A DNA stretch of 64,000 nucleotides from positions 7,769,721 to 7,833,720 of the forward strand of contig OU862928.1 of assembly GCA_917880885.1 (NCBI GenBank). Reading direction: 5' to 3'. Source of the stretch: Limnephilus marmoratus. Lineage: Eukaryota; Arthropoda; Insecta; Trichoptera; Limnephilidae. Positions 18,801-29,731 of the stretch are shown here, piece by piece; the stretch's first letter is position 1, and each line of letters begins with the position of its first letter. Position numbers and translations under genes: made by a program. The notes beneath the pieces were generated by a model, which was given only the letters and a program-made list of their open reading frames with translations, made no database searches and was not told the origin of the DNA.

Positions 18801-21670
18801 TAGTAACACCATTAATAAAAGTCAAACTATTACTAAATGATAAATTAAAAATATACGGAATTTATGATTCGGGTTCCAATGTTTCTCTAATTAATTCTAA
18901 GTTATTGAAACTAAAAGGAAAAGGAAACAATTTGAATGAAGCAAATTTAGTAACGATTAATGGTGTTAAAAAGACGAGTGGTTTGACAACGTTAAAAATA
19001 AAAAATTTTGAATTGGAAAAAAAAGTTGATGTGTACATTATTGATGAACACAATTTCAAGTATGATTTTTTGATTGGATTAGACATGATAAAAGACTTCA
19101 AACTTATCCAAAGTGAAGACTTACAAATATCACAGAAACTCTGCCTAGATAATACAAATAAAAAAGAAAAATATTCTACAGATATGAAAACGAATACTGA
19201 ATTTAATAATATAGAAAAACACATAATTAATTTCAATGAACATGTTAAAGAAGAAGATTTTAAAATAACAATGAATCATTTAAATAATGATCAAAAAACA
19301 GAAATAAATGAACTAATAGACAAATACACATCAGTGTTCGCGAAGAGTAAATATGATGTTGGCACTGTCAATGGATATGAAGCGAAGATAGACTTATTAC
19401 TGGATAAATATTGTAGTAAGAGGCCTTACAGATGCAGTGTAGAAGATAAAAAGGAAATAGAAGAGCAAATAGCAAAATTATTAGACCATAAACTGATAGA
19501 AGAGTCATACAGTCCATTTGCTGCACCGGTTACTCTAGCATTTAAAAAAGAAGAAAACAAAAGATCCAGATTATGCATAGACTTCAGAGACTTAAATAAA
19601 ATAGTAATACCTCAAGCTCAACCATTTCCATTGATTGAAGACTTAATGACAAAGACCAGAAATTGCAAATTTTTTTCAACGCTGGATATAAACTCAGCCT
19701 TTTGGTCTATTCCGTTGCAGATTGAAGACAAAAAAAAAACAGGATTTGTAACACAGGAGGGACATTATCAATGGACCTGGCTGCCTTTTGGATTGAAGAC
19801 TTCTCCGGCAATTTTTCAGAGGATATTAAGCAATATATTGAGAAAATATAAACTAAACGAATTTGCTGTCAATTACATAGAAGACATTCTTATTTTTTCA
19901 AAAACTTTCGCTGAACACATTGATCATCTGACAAAGCTGCTGAATGCAATCAAAACAGAAGGTTTTAGATTAAAATTTACAAAATGCACATTTGCATCAG
20001 ACATGGTAAAATATCTGGGTCATATAATTCAGAATAATTCAGTCAAGCCAGTAAAGGATAATTTGATTTCAATAAAGAATTTTCCTATTCCAAAAACACA
20101 AAAGAATGTAAGACAATTTCTTGGAAAAATCAACTTTTATCATGAGTACATTCCGAAGAGTGCAATAATACTAGATCCTTTGCATAATTTATTAAGGAAA
20201 AATCAAAAGTTTATTTGGACTGATAAATGCCAAAATGCTTTTGAAACGATGAAAAACCTAATATGCTCACAACCGATCTTGGAAATTTTTTATCAAGATT
20301 TACCAATTAATATATATACAGATGCTTCTCTAGAGGGTGTTGGAGCTATTTTAAAACAGACACAATCTGATGGAAAAGAAAAACCTGTTGCTTACTTTTC
20401 GAAAAAATTAAACGGCGCCCAGAAAAAGAAAAAAGCAATTTACTTAGAATGCTTAGCTATAAAAGAGGCAGTGAGATACTGGCAATACTGGTTGATAGGT
20501 AAACCATTTACAGTTTATTCAGATCACAAACCGCTGGAAAATATGAATATCAAATCTAGAACCGATGAAGAGCTGGGTGACTTAACATATTACTTATCCC
20601 AATATGATTTTCAAATTAAATATTCTCCAGGAAAGTACAATATTGAAGCTGATTGTCTAAGCAGAAACCCAGTCTTAGAACCAGATGAGAACCAAGATGA
20701 GCAATTAAAAGTTGTCAATTTAATAAAATTAGAAGATATCTTAAAAGATCAGGTCAAAAATGAGAAGATACAGTGCAGAAAAGATAAATTGATATCGAAG
20801 AATAATGTTTATTACAAGAAAGTAAAAAAAAAAGAAAAAATAATTCTATCAGAAAAATTCAGCATAGATTTTATCAAAAATATTCACACAGACCTAGGTC
20901 ACATAGGAATTAATCAAATGCAAAAAATGATAAGCTCATGGTACACATCAGAAAATATGACAAACAATATAAAGAGAACTTGCGAAAGTTGTGCAGTATG
21001 TTTAAAGAACAAATCAAGAGGTCAAAATAAATATGGATTGATGTCCTACTTGGGTCCCGCAACAAAACCTTTTGAAATATGTTCTATTGATACGATAGGT
21101 GGTTTTGGGGGTTCACGGTCAACAAAGAGATACTTGCACCTGCTATCAGATCATTTCACGAGGTTTGCATATATTTTGACATCAAAAACTCAAAATACCA
21201 ACGATTTCATCAAACTCTTAAACTCCACAGAAACTAATGACATTGGCATGATACTATCAGACCAATATCCGGGTCTTAATTCTAGAGAATTCAAAAAATT
21301 TTTGGATGAAAAAAATATTCCAATCATTTTTACTGCAGTAAACTCGCCTTTCTCAAATGGATTAAATGAAAGATTAAATCAAACGCTAGTCAATAAAATT
21401 AGATGCAAAATCAACGAAAATGACTCAAAAGTGGCTTGGACAACTATAGCCCGTAATTGTGTAAAAAACTATAATGAAACGGAGCACACTGTCACTGGAT
21501 ATGCGCCTCAGTACCTACTTAACGGCACAGATGTTACGATTTTGCCAAATGAGTTAAAACTTAAGAAGACTGACATCGATTTGATTCAAGACAGAAAAAA
21601 AGCTCTGGAAAATACTATTAAATCACATAATTACAACAAGATAATTTACGATAAAACCAGGACATATTAA
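18794..21670 (+). CDS. pol: Gypsy Pol: protease, reverse transcriptase, RNase H, integrase
   Basis: Entered by -1 frameshift from Gag. Order: aspartic protease with YDSGSNVSLI (about 18863); reverse transcriptase with LCIDFRDLNK, TLDINSAFWSIPL and LPFGLKTSPAIFQ; RNase H with YTDASLEGVGAIL and YSDHKPL; integrase zinc domain (H..H, CESCAVC, near 20886-21003) and catalytic core with SIDTIGG, LSDQYPG and NERLNQT (D, D, E). The RT catalytic box reads YIED (19874-19885) where YxDD is expected, so the first of the paired aspartates is Glu. The frame ends at 21670 before the integrase C-terminal GPY module, which is in the next frame. This copy is probably inactive despite its near-identical LTRs. 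Confidence 0.9.
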   Translation, partial: KLIVTPLIKVKLLLNDKLKIYGIYDSGSNVSLINSKLLKLKGKGNNLNEANLVTINGVKKTSGLTTLKIKNFELEKKVDVYIIDEHNFKYDFLIGLDMIKDFKLIQSEDLQISQKLCLDNTNKKEKYSTDMKTNTEFNNIEKHIINFNEHVKEEDFKITMNHLNNDQKTEINELIDKYTSVFAKSKYDVGTVNGYEAKIDLLLDKYCSKRPYRCSVEDKKEIEEQIAKLLDHKLIEESYSPFAAPVTLAFKKEENKRSRLCIDFRDLNKIVIPQAQPFPLIEDLMTKTRNCKFFSTLDINSAFWSIPLQIEDKKKTGFVTQEGHYQWTWLPFGLKTSPAIFQRILSNILRKYKLNEFAVNYIEDILIFSKTFAEHIDHLTKLLNAIKTEGFRLKFTKCTFASDMVKYLGHIIQNNSVKPVKDNLISIKNFPIPKTQKNVRQFLGKINFYHEYIPKSAIILDPLHNLLRKNQKFIWTDKCQNAFETMKNLICSQPILEIFYQDLPINIYTDASLEGVGAILKQTQSDGKEKPVAYFSKKLNGAQKKKKAIYLECLAIKEAVRYWQYWLIGKPFTVYSDHKPLENMNIKSRTDEELGDLTYYLSQYDFQIKYSPGKYNIEADCLSRNPVLEPDENQDEQLKVVNLIKLEDILKDQVKNEKIQCRKDKLISKNNVYYKKVKKKEKIILSEKFSIDFIKNIHTDLGHIGINQMQKMISSWYTSENMTNNIKRTCESCAVCLKNKSRGQNKYGLMSYLGPATKPFEICSIDTIGGFGGSRSTKRYLHLLSDHFTRFAYILTSKTQNTNDFIKLLNSTETNDIGMILSDQYPGLNSREFKKFLDEKNIPIIFTAVNSPFSNGLNERLNQTLVNKIRCKINENDSKVAWTTIARNCVKNYNETEHTVTGYAPQYLLNGTDVTILPNELKLKKTDIDLIQDRKKALENTIKSHNYNKIIYDKTRTY

Positions 21671-21896
21671 CTTCAAAGTTGGTGATACTGTTTTTGTGGA
21701 GAATGGAAACAAACTTAACAGGAAGAAGCTTGACGAATTGAGAATCGGACCCTACAAAATCATAGAAAAATTATCAAACTCAATTTACAAGATAAATACT
21801 GGTCGAAAAAAATTAGAATCAAATTTTTTCCACATCTCGAAATTAATTCCAGCACCTGCATTGATGAAACATGAAGAGGATATCGAAGATGAATGA
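21671..21896 (+). pseudogene. Integrase C-terminal (GPY/F) module, frameshifted from Pol
   Basis: Continues Pol in the +1 frame: FKVGDTVFVENG, then RIGPYKIIEKL, the GPY/F motif of gypsy integrases, ending at TGA near 21896. The shift is at about 21650-21665 (AAAACCAGGACAT), which looks like a single-base loss. Confidence 0.8.
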
Positions 21897-21921
21897 AAAT
21901 TTTTGCAATTATTTTCTTTCC

Positions 21922-21933
21922 CGGGGGGGGAGA
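21922..21933 (+). other. Gypsy polypurine tract
   Basis: A run of G followed by AGA immediately before the 3' LTR (TGTAAAGG at 21934); the expected plus-strand primer. Confidence 0.85.
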
Positions 21934-22152
21934 TGTAAAGGAAATATATTCCCTTTAAATTTGAATCGTATAATGTCAATTAGAATGCAATCATCGATTG
22001 TCATTTTGTTTTGTTATTATATTATTTGATTGTTAGAAAAAACCATTATAAAAAATAAACATAAATGTCGTTTCTTAGTTAAAAAATAAACTTTGCAACA
22101 CACGTGTTTTATTTAGAAATTAATAAAAAGGAATAACCTATCAACATATTAT
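21934..22152 (+). repeat. Gypsy 3' LTR
   Basis: 219-bp copy of 17441-17659 with about one substitution, followed by the target duplication ATGTA. Confidence 0.9.
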
Positions 22153-24195
22153 ATGTATTTGCAGAGAGTATTTGTATAATACCGAAAATGTCTTTGTCCA
22201 TGTGTGGTGTGTGTTTTCGGTATGTTCTGTGTTTTATTTGTTGAGGACCTGGTTTTTGTTATAGTTTTTGGTTGAATTGGAATATGTAGTTTGTTTTGGA
22301 CGAGGTATATTATAGCAGATTTGGCATAAAGTTGTCGTATTGACATGACTTCTAATATTTTGTAAGATTTTGCTATAATCTGTGTGAAAAGGTACTTGCA
22401 GGATGAGCTTAATTATCGCTTTTTGTATTTTTTGGATTGGGTCAATTGCTATGTTTGTAGCACTTCCCTAAGCTAGTATTCCAAGGCAATGGATTGCAAG
22501 TGCAAAATAGATCGACCTTAGTATTGTCAGTGGGAAGATGTTTTTAATGTGCTTTATTAGGTGCATGACTCGTTTGAGTTTATTTGTGATGAAAGTAATA
22601 TGGTCAGTCCAGCGTAAGTGTGAATCAATAATAACCCCCAGGTATTTTGTATGTTTTACCCTTTCTATATGTTCGTACTGGCAGTGGGATAAAGTACAGT
22701 CATGTAGAAGTTAGTCTATGTTTGATGGAGGTTGGCCTCTTTGTGTAAATATTTTGTTTTGATTGTATTAACAGTAAGAGTATTACTGTTTAGCCATTTT
22801 TTGACAATTGATAAACTTTTTTCGGCTATTATGAATACATCTTTCCATGTGGCTGCTTGACAGAGAAGAACTGTATCGTCAGCGAAGGTCACGATTTTAC
22901 CTTCAATTTTAATGTTGCACAGTTCATTTATATAAATGAGGAATAATAAAGGGCCAAGTACACTCCCCTGTGGGACTCCGTTCACTTGTCTTGTTGTCAA
23001 TTTTTACTTGTTGCGTTCTGTTAGACATGAAGCTTTTAATTAAATTGAATTCTACTCCATTAATGCCAATGTTTTTTAACTTCTTGAAAAGTTTTTCATG
23101 AGAGATTGTGCCGAAAGATTTACATAGATCTAAGTAAATAGAAATAACTTTTTTCTTAGCGTCTAGATTATGTGTAATGAAGTCTGTTACGGTAGCTATT
23201 GCATGTTCTGTGCTCCTGTTTTTCCTGAAGCCATGTTGGTTCACCGAGAGTATTTGTTTTGCTTCTAAATAGTGTTGGAGCTGTTTTTTAATAGTTTTTT
23301 CCAGGATTTTCGAAATGGTATTTAGTATTGTAATGGGTCTGTAGTTGTTAACATTATTTTTTTGTCCTGATTTGAAAATTGGAATAATAAGGCCTTTTTT
23401 TAGTAAGCTAGGAAAAATTCCTCTTTTAGACTACGATTAATTAAATATGTGAGTGGTATAAGTAGTTGTTGGCTTAATGTTAAGAAAATTTTAGAGTCTA
23501 TACCATCAGGACCCGCAGTATTGTTAATTTTTAGTGAATGAATTATTTTATTGGTATCTTCTAGTGTAATATTTCTTAATTTGAAGTAAATATTACACTA
23601 GAAGATAGTCTGTTAAAATTTTCATTGCTTATGTTAGATGTATTGTTTTGAGGTTCCTGAATATCTTGGGGAGGCTGCGTAATTTTGATATTTTCAGCTA
23701 GGCTAACTCCAATATTTGTGTAGTGTTTGTTTATGTGATTAAGGATACGAGTAGGATTGTCATGGAAGTGGAGTTCTTTGTCATCAATGAGTAGATTTTT
23801 TATGGTATCGTCTTTTTTCTTCTGTGAATGCGAACTTTCCCTCAAAATTGACCATACGCTTTTAGGGTCATAGTTTGATGTTATCAGTTTGTTACGATAG
23901 TATAATTCTTTGGCTTTACGTATTGTTAGAGAACAGATGTTTCTGTACCTTTTGTAGAAGAAATATAGCGAGGAATCTAGAAGGAATATAGTATGGGTTC
24001 AGTTTGACTTGTTTGTGCAATTTGTCCCTTTTTTTAATGTTATTTATGATGCTTTGGGTAATCCATTTTTTAAGTCTTACTTTGCGGTGTGGAATAGGTA
24101 TGTATATCGTTTTGGTATTTTGGGTAATGAGAGTTTGTAGGTATGTTAAAAAGAAATTCCAGGCCTCTTCTGCCGAGTTATTGATGTATTGAATG
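22153..24195 (-). pseudogene. Non-LTR ORF2: linker and reverse transcriptase, broken
   Basis: Linker sequence at 24000-24195 and 23576-23960 (KVRLKKWITQSI, then DPKSVWSILRES). RT starts in 22924-23244 (QHGFRKNRSTEHA, IYLDLCKSFGTISHEKL) and continues in 22716-23000 with GVPQGSVLGPLLFLIYINEL and catalytic FADD. The C-terminal domain is at 22153-22346. Several frameshifts and stops separate these, and the usual SKAFD box reads CKSFG. The last ~70 codons lie beyond the gypsy insertion at 17230-17440. It is the same clade as 1486-2781. Confidence 0.75.
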
Positions 24196-24219
24196 TTTGA
24201 ACAAAGATTGAATGTTTCT

Positions 24220-24305
24220 TTTGGAGGGATGCAGACATACGTTCACCGTTTGTCTCATTTTCGACTATTGTTATTTAGTGTGTAATAAAGAGCTGCAGCA
24301 TTATA
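24220..24305. repeat. Short dispersed repeat shared with 11545-11640
   Basis: Shares the start TTTGGAGG and the end GAGCTGCAGCATTA with the upstream copy, with moderate similarity between. It lies just left of MITE copy 2. The family is unknown. Confidence 0.45.
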
Positions 24306-24312
24306 TATTTAA

Positions 24313-25184
24313 CCACTCAGGTATTTTGCGATTTTGCAAGTTTTTTGTCTCAAACGAACTGTCAGATTTATTGTGTTATTTCTGCTTCGCAATTACACCT
24401 CTATAAATGAAACATTTCTGAACATAGCGGTATCTAAAAACTGTTTTTGAAAGGTTATGAAATAAGCTTCCAAATTGTATTATCTTCCCTATCTCTACAT
24501 CTCTATATATTATAAATTAAAGTCCCCCGCGTCGTCTGTCTGTCTGTCTGTTCGCGATAAACTCGAAAACTACTGAACGGATTTTCATGCGGTTATCACC
24601 AATAGATAGAGTGTTTCATGAGGAAGTTTTAAGTATGTAATTTGTCAAGGATTTGTGTAAATTGGTTGAAACATAACGATAATTGTTAGAAGTGTCGGAA
24701 ACAGTCAAGCCGCCTGATAGCTTTCATCGAAAACGCTGAATAATCCATTTGGGATATAACAAAACAATGCATGGTGGGATATTCCTCTTTTATAGATCTA
24801 CAAAAAAGTCTGCGAAGGCATATATCTATCTTTTACAGATAGCTTACTATACCCATTCTGAAGAATAATTGAGAAGTTATTTAGACGAATACAGTATTAA
24901 TCCTTATTCAAGCATTTCATGTATATTATTATAATCTTTCACACCATCTCTACGTATTATAAATTAAAGTCCTCCGGGGCATCTGTCTGTCTCTTCGCGA
25001 TAAACTCAAAGACAACGGTGGTTCTAAAGGTTGGATAACCATCCAGTTGATAACGTATTTTATTAGCCACAATATTAACATTTGTAAATATTCTAATTTA
25101 GAATGCAAACATGAAAAATGTAAAAACCTGTAAAAATTACTCACGTGATGTTCTTATGTGAAAACGGTACAAAAATCACGGACT
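24313..25184. mobile_element. TTAA MITE, copy 2 (split and truncated)
   Basis: Follows TTAA at 24309-24312 and begins CCACTCAGG. It then matches 10260-10490 (CTCTATAAATGAAACATTTC, AAACTGTTTT, CACGTGATGTT, GTGAAAACGGTAC). It is interrupted by foreign sequence at about 24483-25061 and cut off at 25184 by a SINE-related fragment, so the right terminus is missing. Confidence 0.75.
24483..25061. mobile_element. Possible Helitron-like non-autonomous fragment
   Basis: Inserted in MITE copy 2. The phrase CTCTAYRTATTATAAATTAA followed by a GTCTGTCTGT run and TTCGCGATAAACTC occurs twice in direct orientation (about 24500-24560 and 24945-25012). The TCTCTA..TATTATAAA / 'clean inner AAACTACTGAACGGATTTT' style resembles non-autonomous Helitron families of insects. 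I could not find a CTRR end with hairpin, so the class is uncertain. Confidence 0.35.
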
Positions 25185-25239
25185 TGCACCGCAGTGTGAG
25201 GAATAGATTCATATGTCCGTCACTCCTGGCCACACTGAC

Positions 25240-25412
25240 CCCCAGATTCTTACCCACCCCTCATACCTTTTTCCTTCTATATCTTCTTTTCCTTCCTTTC
25301 CCTTAAAAAACCCTCCACACAGCATCCTCAAAGATGACATAGGCCCCTAGGGAAATTGTTTTCCTCGGTGCCTCCTGTGTGGAGCTAATGTAAAAAAAAA
25401 AAAAAAAAAGTT
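25240..25412 (-). mobile_element. SINE-related fragment lacking the tRNA head
   Basis: Matches the body of the SINE at 13480-13620 (CCCTCCACACAGCATCCTC, GATGACATAGGCCC, CCTCCTGTGTGGAGC) and ends in an A-run at about 25393-25411. The tRNA-like head is absent here. Confidence 0.65.
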
Positions 25413-25927
25413 GTCATAATATGACAGCTTTTTCAGATATGATGCAAATGATACCCAACTACACCAGCGCCATCTACTTGGAGCTTTCCAGATTACCTGT
25501 CATTACGTACTACCAAAGCGCTCTGTCCACACGGTGTCGGTGTCAAGTACTAACATGACGACTAAATACTGGCATCGTATGGACGAGGCATTACGGAAAC
25601 TGAATGATGGATTCAAAAGGACAAAATTAACGAAGCATGTGAAATCAAGAGTGACTATAAAAATTTAGAACTTTTCTTGAATGTGTAACTATTCTTTGAC
25701 ATGTCACAAGGTTTTTGTCACTTGACAACGTACTAAACCGTATTGAGCTCTCTTTTGTATGAAATTTGTGTTGGTCCATTTCCATTCGCCGCACAGTGGT
25801 TTATTTAGCGATTCTAGCGGGAAACAATTATTTTATGGTTTTAAATTAAAGTTAATGCGGTTTTTATGAAATTCGTGTTATTTAGCATTATATATGAAAC
25901 CTTGGGTACACGGTACATGCATATTAA
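25413..25927. other. Unassigned sequence
   Basis: No frame, motif or terminal repeat recognised. Confidence 0.4.
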
Positions 25928-26619
25928 GGGGGTATTCTAGTCTAGAAGCCCGAATTTTGGGCGTTTTAAAAACAAACAAAAAACATTCATATTTTAAGTA
26001 CCTATGCATCTTTTTACAATATATGTATATTTATTTATATTTTAAGAATTCACAAAAAAATTCAAAAAATATATATACCTACATTTTACGAAGTTACACG
26101 CTGTTTTAGTAGTAGGGGGAAAAAAATATCGTGTCCATCTTGTCACGATTCCAACCGTTTTAGTCATTTGAAAAATAAAAAAAGGTATATTCTTTATCAG
26201 TACAAATGTCTTTATGGTAGAAACCAGGAAAAATGAAGAAAAAAAATTATTCATGCAAAAGGGCGGCTACTAAAAAAAAATTAAGTTTTTCAGTTATTTA
26301 CTTTTCCGAATTTTTTATTATTAATAAAAATTAAAATGTTTAATTTTTGGTTGGTTCCTACCACAGGAGGATATATAAAAAAAATCATGCTAAATTTCAA
26401 GAAATCAGTTAATTAGAACTTGAGATTTCGTGACAAATGTTTCGAAAAAATGAGTTACGAGAAAAACGCGTTTTCTATCTATCTAGATTCCGTATAAATT
26501 ATAGAATTTCCACGACTCTAAAATGGCTTTTACTTTTAAAATAATTCGAATTTCTAAAAATCCCTTTTAAGATATCTAAGCTATCGAAATATGATTTTTT
26601 TCTAGACTAGAATACCCCC
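25928..26619. mobile_element. TIR MITE with GGGGGTATTCTAGTCTAGA ends
   Basis: 692 bp bounded by perfect 19-bp inverted repeats (25928-25946 and 26601-26619). The interior is AT-rich with no coding capacity. Flanks (CATATTAA on the left, GACGATGG on the right) show no clear target duplication, so the superfamily is open. Confidence 0.7.
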
Positions 26620-28968
26620 GACGATGGATTTATGAAACAGATGATAATACTATAATATAATAGATAATAATTAGAGATGAAACGGGTATCCGGTAACCAT
26701 CCGGTATCCGGCCTATCCGGCCTAAATTTACCATCTGGCCGCATACCCGATTATTATTAATAATACTCGTAACACATGTTTTAAAATATTTGTAGGAATA
26801 GTATTTATTGAGGTTCGCATTGGAACTGTTTAATATATGTAGACGGTTTTAAAAAATATGATAAAATTTAAAACTCTAAACATGTAAGCTTAGCAATGTT
26901 CGTACCGCACGTATTACAAAAAGTTGATTAAAAAAAGACTTACCGTTTTGTGAAAAAAGGCTTTAATATTTCCTGTTACGAAATTGTAGTCCCACTAAAG
27001 AAACACGTTATTACTGATTTAAACAATTAATATTATAGCGGAGACCTCAGACCAAAAACCAACCAGAATGAAGGTAGTGTTGCGCATGTAAAATTTAATG
27101 AATGGTGTGATATATGCAATTATATCGCATTTGTATCTATGTAGTAATTCGGGAATGCTCGGGTCGCCGAACATTGCCGATCGGGCATACGAGCCGGGAC
27201 AGCGGTCCGGTGTACGGCCGCGGCCAGAACCATTCTAACTTCCAGTATAATCAGTCGCTACCGAGACAAATAATATTACTTATTGAATCCATTGTACTCT
27301 TACAATAAAGACGAGAACTTACGTTTAACATATTTATTATTATTGTGTGGCTAGTGTGGCCACAATAAAAGTACATTACAATTGGGTTCGGAAATTACGG
27401 TGGAAGTAGAAAAAAAACGTAACTAAAGAGTAGTTACTAAAAAGTAAATGACTATGTCTCATTTTTATTTTTGTGCATAAATTATTAATTTATTATGAAA
27501 CCCCTAATAAAATTACTTTGTACAGAAACTACAATTAGTTACGACCCTAAAACTTACAAAAATTCACATATTACAACGTTTTACTCGCATTTTATGAAGT
27601 AGGTAGGGTGGAAATTTTATTTTGTATGAAAGGTAAAAATCGATATTTTTTAAAAAACTTAAAATATTTGCGGATTAATACGATTGTAATGTTTATTCTT
27701 CGTTATTTTAAAGCCTAATATTTATTCTACAAAATGGTGTGTAATTTTTTTTTGTATGATTAATTAAAAATGGGTAATTTTTGAATTGTTTCTCGGCACA
27801 CTTTATTTTTCCAAAATGTACACTTTTTTTGAGAAATACTCATAATATACAATATTTGGTTATACAGATTTACAAAATACTTAGTTAAAATTTTTCAGTG
27901 TTTTCGTCATACCCACAGGATGACACTTGTAAAATAATTGCAAAACTTTTTATCCCCTGCTCATCAATGCCTGTTAATGCCTTTTCCGGAGTAGGTATAA
28001 GATGAAATATTTTTTGGATGAAAAGTTAAAAACCCTTTTCATTCTTGTAGCTCGTGTTGGAGAATATGTAATGGCTTTCAATACCTTTTCTGCATCTCTT
28101 TTTCACGATGATTGTAATTTCATTTGTTACAAAAAAGTTTCCTCGAAAGAACGATATTTAAAAAACGAATATACTTTTTGCCGTTTAGATTTTTCGCTAC
28201 TTTCGAAAGATTTTGCCGGTCGCCCGGCCACCTTGGCTGGCTCTAAATGGTTACTAGAGCTAGGTAGGTCCTTGTTTTTGGTAATAATTTCATCTTGTAG
28301 CCATTAACTATGTTTGCGCAGAAAATATTTCTCTATATATTTACAACTTGATGATTGGTTTATTTACGTTACAACTCTTCCATCGCGTGGTGAGTGCAAG
28401 TGTAAAAGAAATTATAGCTTGTGCGACCGCTGAATTCCTAATCGATGAACATTTTTTTAAAATAAACTTCCGGATGTGGAAATCCTATAATATTCTTCGG
28501 GATCTATGTGAATTCGGATACAAAAGTCTTTCTTCCCGTAAAAAGTTGAACAACTCTCTGTGGATTCTGTGAATGAATTCGTATATGGCTCCCTAAAAAA
28601 AGAAAGTTTTGTTAAAGAGTTGGTTCGAGTTGGTTGCGAAGTAGTGTTTTTATAGTTCAAAACTAACACGTAATTAATAAAATCTGCATAAGACGACACA
28701 CCAATTTGAACGAAAAAAGATGCACTCTCGTAAAGTTTATTAATTGTTTAAAAATCTCTTTAAAAAAGACACCATTTTGTGACCCTTAAAAACTATACAT
28801 ACTAAAAATATAAAAATCTGAAAATTTTATATGTTTATGTAAATACCTCCAGCTATATTTTCCATGGCGATTCTTACAACAAAACTTCGAAATATACACA
28901 CTGCAGCTATCCGATCAGGGCGTAACGTTAAGTCCTTCCGTGGCGTTCGTCGACTGAATACGGACAAC
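26620..28968. other. Unassigned AT-rich sequence
   Basis: 26685-26745 has repeated CCGGTATCCGGCC-type motifs like those near some hAT-like MITE ends. 27078-27380 may be a solo LTR (separate entry). Frames at 28002-28572 have no recognisable domain. Otherwise nothing is seen. Confidence 0.35.
27078..27380 (+). mobile_element. Possible solo LTR
   Basis: Starts TGTTGCGCATG, ends ...ACATTACA, has a GC-rich core (27150-27225) and AATAAAGACGAGAAC. This is the layout of an insect LTR. No target duplication is visible, so the call is tentative. Confidence 0.25.
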
Positions 28969-29399
28969 TAGTCCAGTCAGCCTGTGTTTTTAGATGGAAC
29001 TAAATACTATAAAGCTATTTTTTTCCCCATCGACTACTACCATTTAGACAAGGGTTTAGCAAAAAGTCCCCGCCCCTACCCCCCTTGCTTCCCCCCCTGT
29101 GCCCCCCAAACATGAAAAGTGTAAGGGTTTCGTAAATCGCTTCTATCTCGATTACTAAACAAGATATCGGATTGCATTTTTTTTATTCTCTTTGCTGTAA
29201 CATTGTCTACAATTAATGTCCAGTTAACTTTCATCTTAACTTTTACCGTTTGTTTGTAATTCATATGATAAGGTAAAAATTTGTATATTTTTTGGCAAGT
29301 AATTTTACTTTTTGTCTCATAACTTTTTACGCCGACATTTTATGAAAAAATATGTCCCACAAAAGTTGTAGCCCCTATAGTTACCTTTAAAATGATATA
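28969..29399. repeat. Long terminal inverted repeat, left
   Basis: Reverse-complement match to 55453-55925. Landmarks: CCCCATCGACTACTACCATT, AGGGTTTAGCAAAAAGTCCC, a C-rich tract at 29069-29110, and GTAGCCCCTAT near the inner end. The arms differ by small insertions, for example a triplet expansion in the right arm. Confidence 0.85.
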
Positions 29400-29731
29400 A
29401 AATAGTACTTACTTTGTTGGAGATCCAGCGAGATTATCATGGCGGGTTCGGTCGAGGTGGGGCCGGCCGGCGCGGCGTTGCAATGCAAATATTGGTGTAT
29501 AGTGAGAGTGTTTTTTTATCTTTAAGGTACACTATTGCATTTTCTATAAATAAAACTAATCGAGTCTCGGTGAAACCTAAATTCCTCACTTTTTAAATTT
29601 GTTTCAAATAATAATAAGTATTCAGCGAAAATAGGTATTTTAAATAGATTTTGGTTTGAAAATGCATGTAATATTTTTTAAAGATGTTATTTTAGAACAA
29701 AATAATTGCGGTATCTTAATTTTATGATATC

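Larger units (their letters stand above)
17441..22152 (+). mobile_element. Ty3/gypsy LTR retrotransposon
   Basis: 4.7-kb element with 219-bp LTRs, gag, pol in the -1 frame, a polypurine tract and no env. It is flanked by the 5-bp duplication ATGTA (17436-17440 and 22153-22157). The LTRs differ at about one position (CACGTATTTT versus CACGTGTTTT), so the insertion is young. Even so, RT has a changed catalytic motif and the integrase C-terminus is frameshifted. It is inserted in the 3' part of a non-LTR element. Confidence 0.95.
17225..24205 (-). mobile_element. Non-LTR retrotransposon (Jockey/CR1-like), split by the gypsy element
   Basis: Minus-strand coding pieces at 22153-24195 and 17230-17440 belong to one copy. 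The C-terminal reading at 22160 (...YTNTLCKYI) continues directly at 17440 (HTNIHKKHITDWI) once the gypsy element and one copy of its ATGTA duplication are removed. The left end at about 24205 lies within ORF2, so the copy is 5'-truncated. Confidence 0.75.

Noticed and set aside
17441..22152. Endogenous retrovirus with env
   Set aside because: The polypurine tract and 3' LTR follow pol within ~40 bp; there is no third ORF.
28002..28572. Two ORFs left of the long inverted repeat as cargo genes
   Set aside because: They lie outside the inverted repeat and show no domain.
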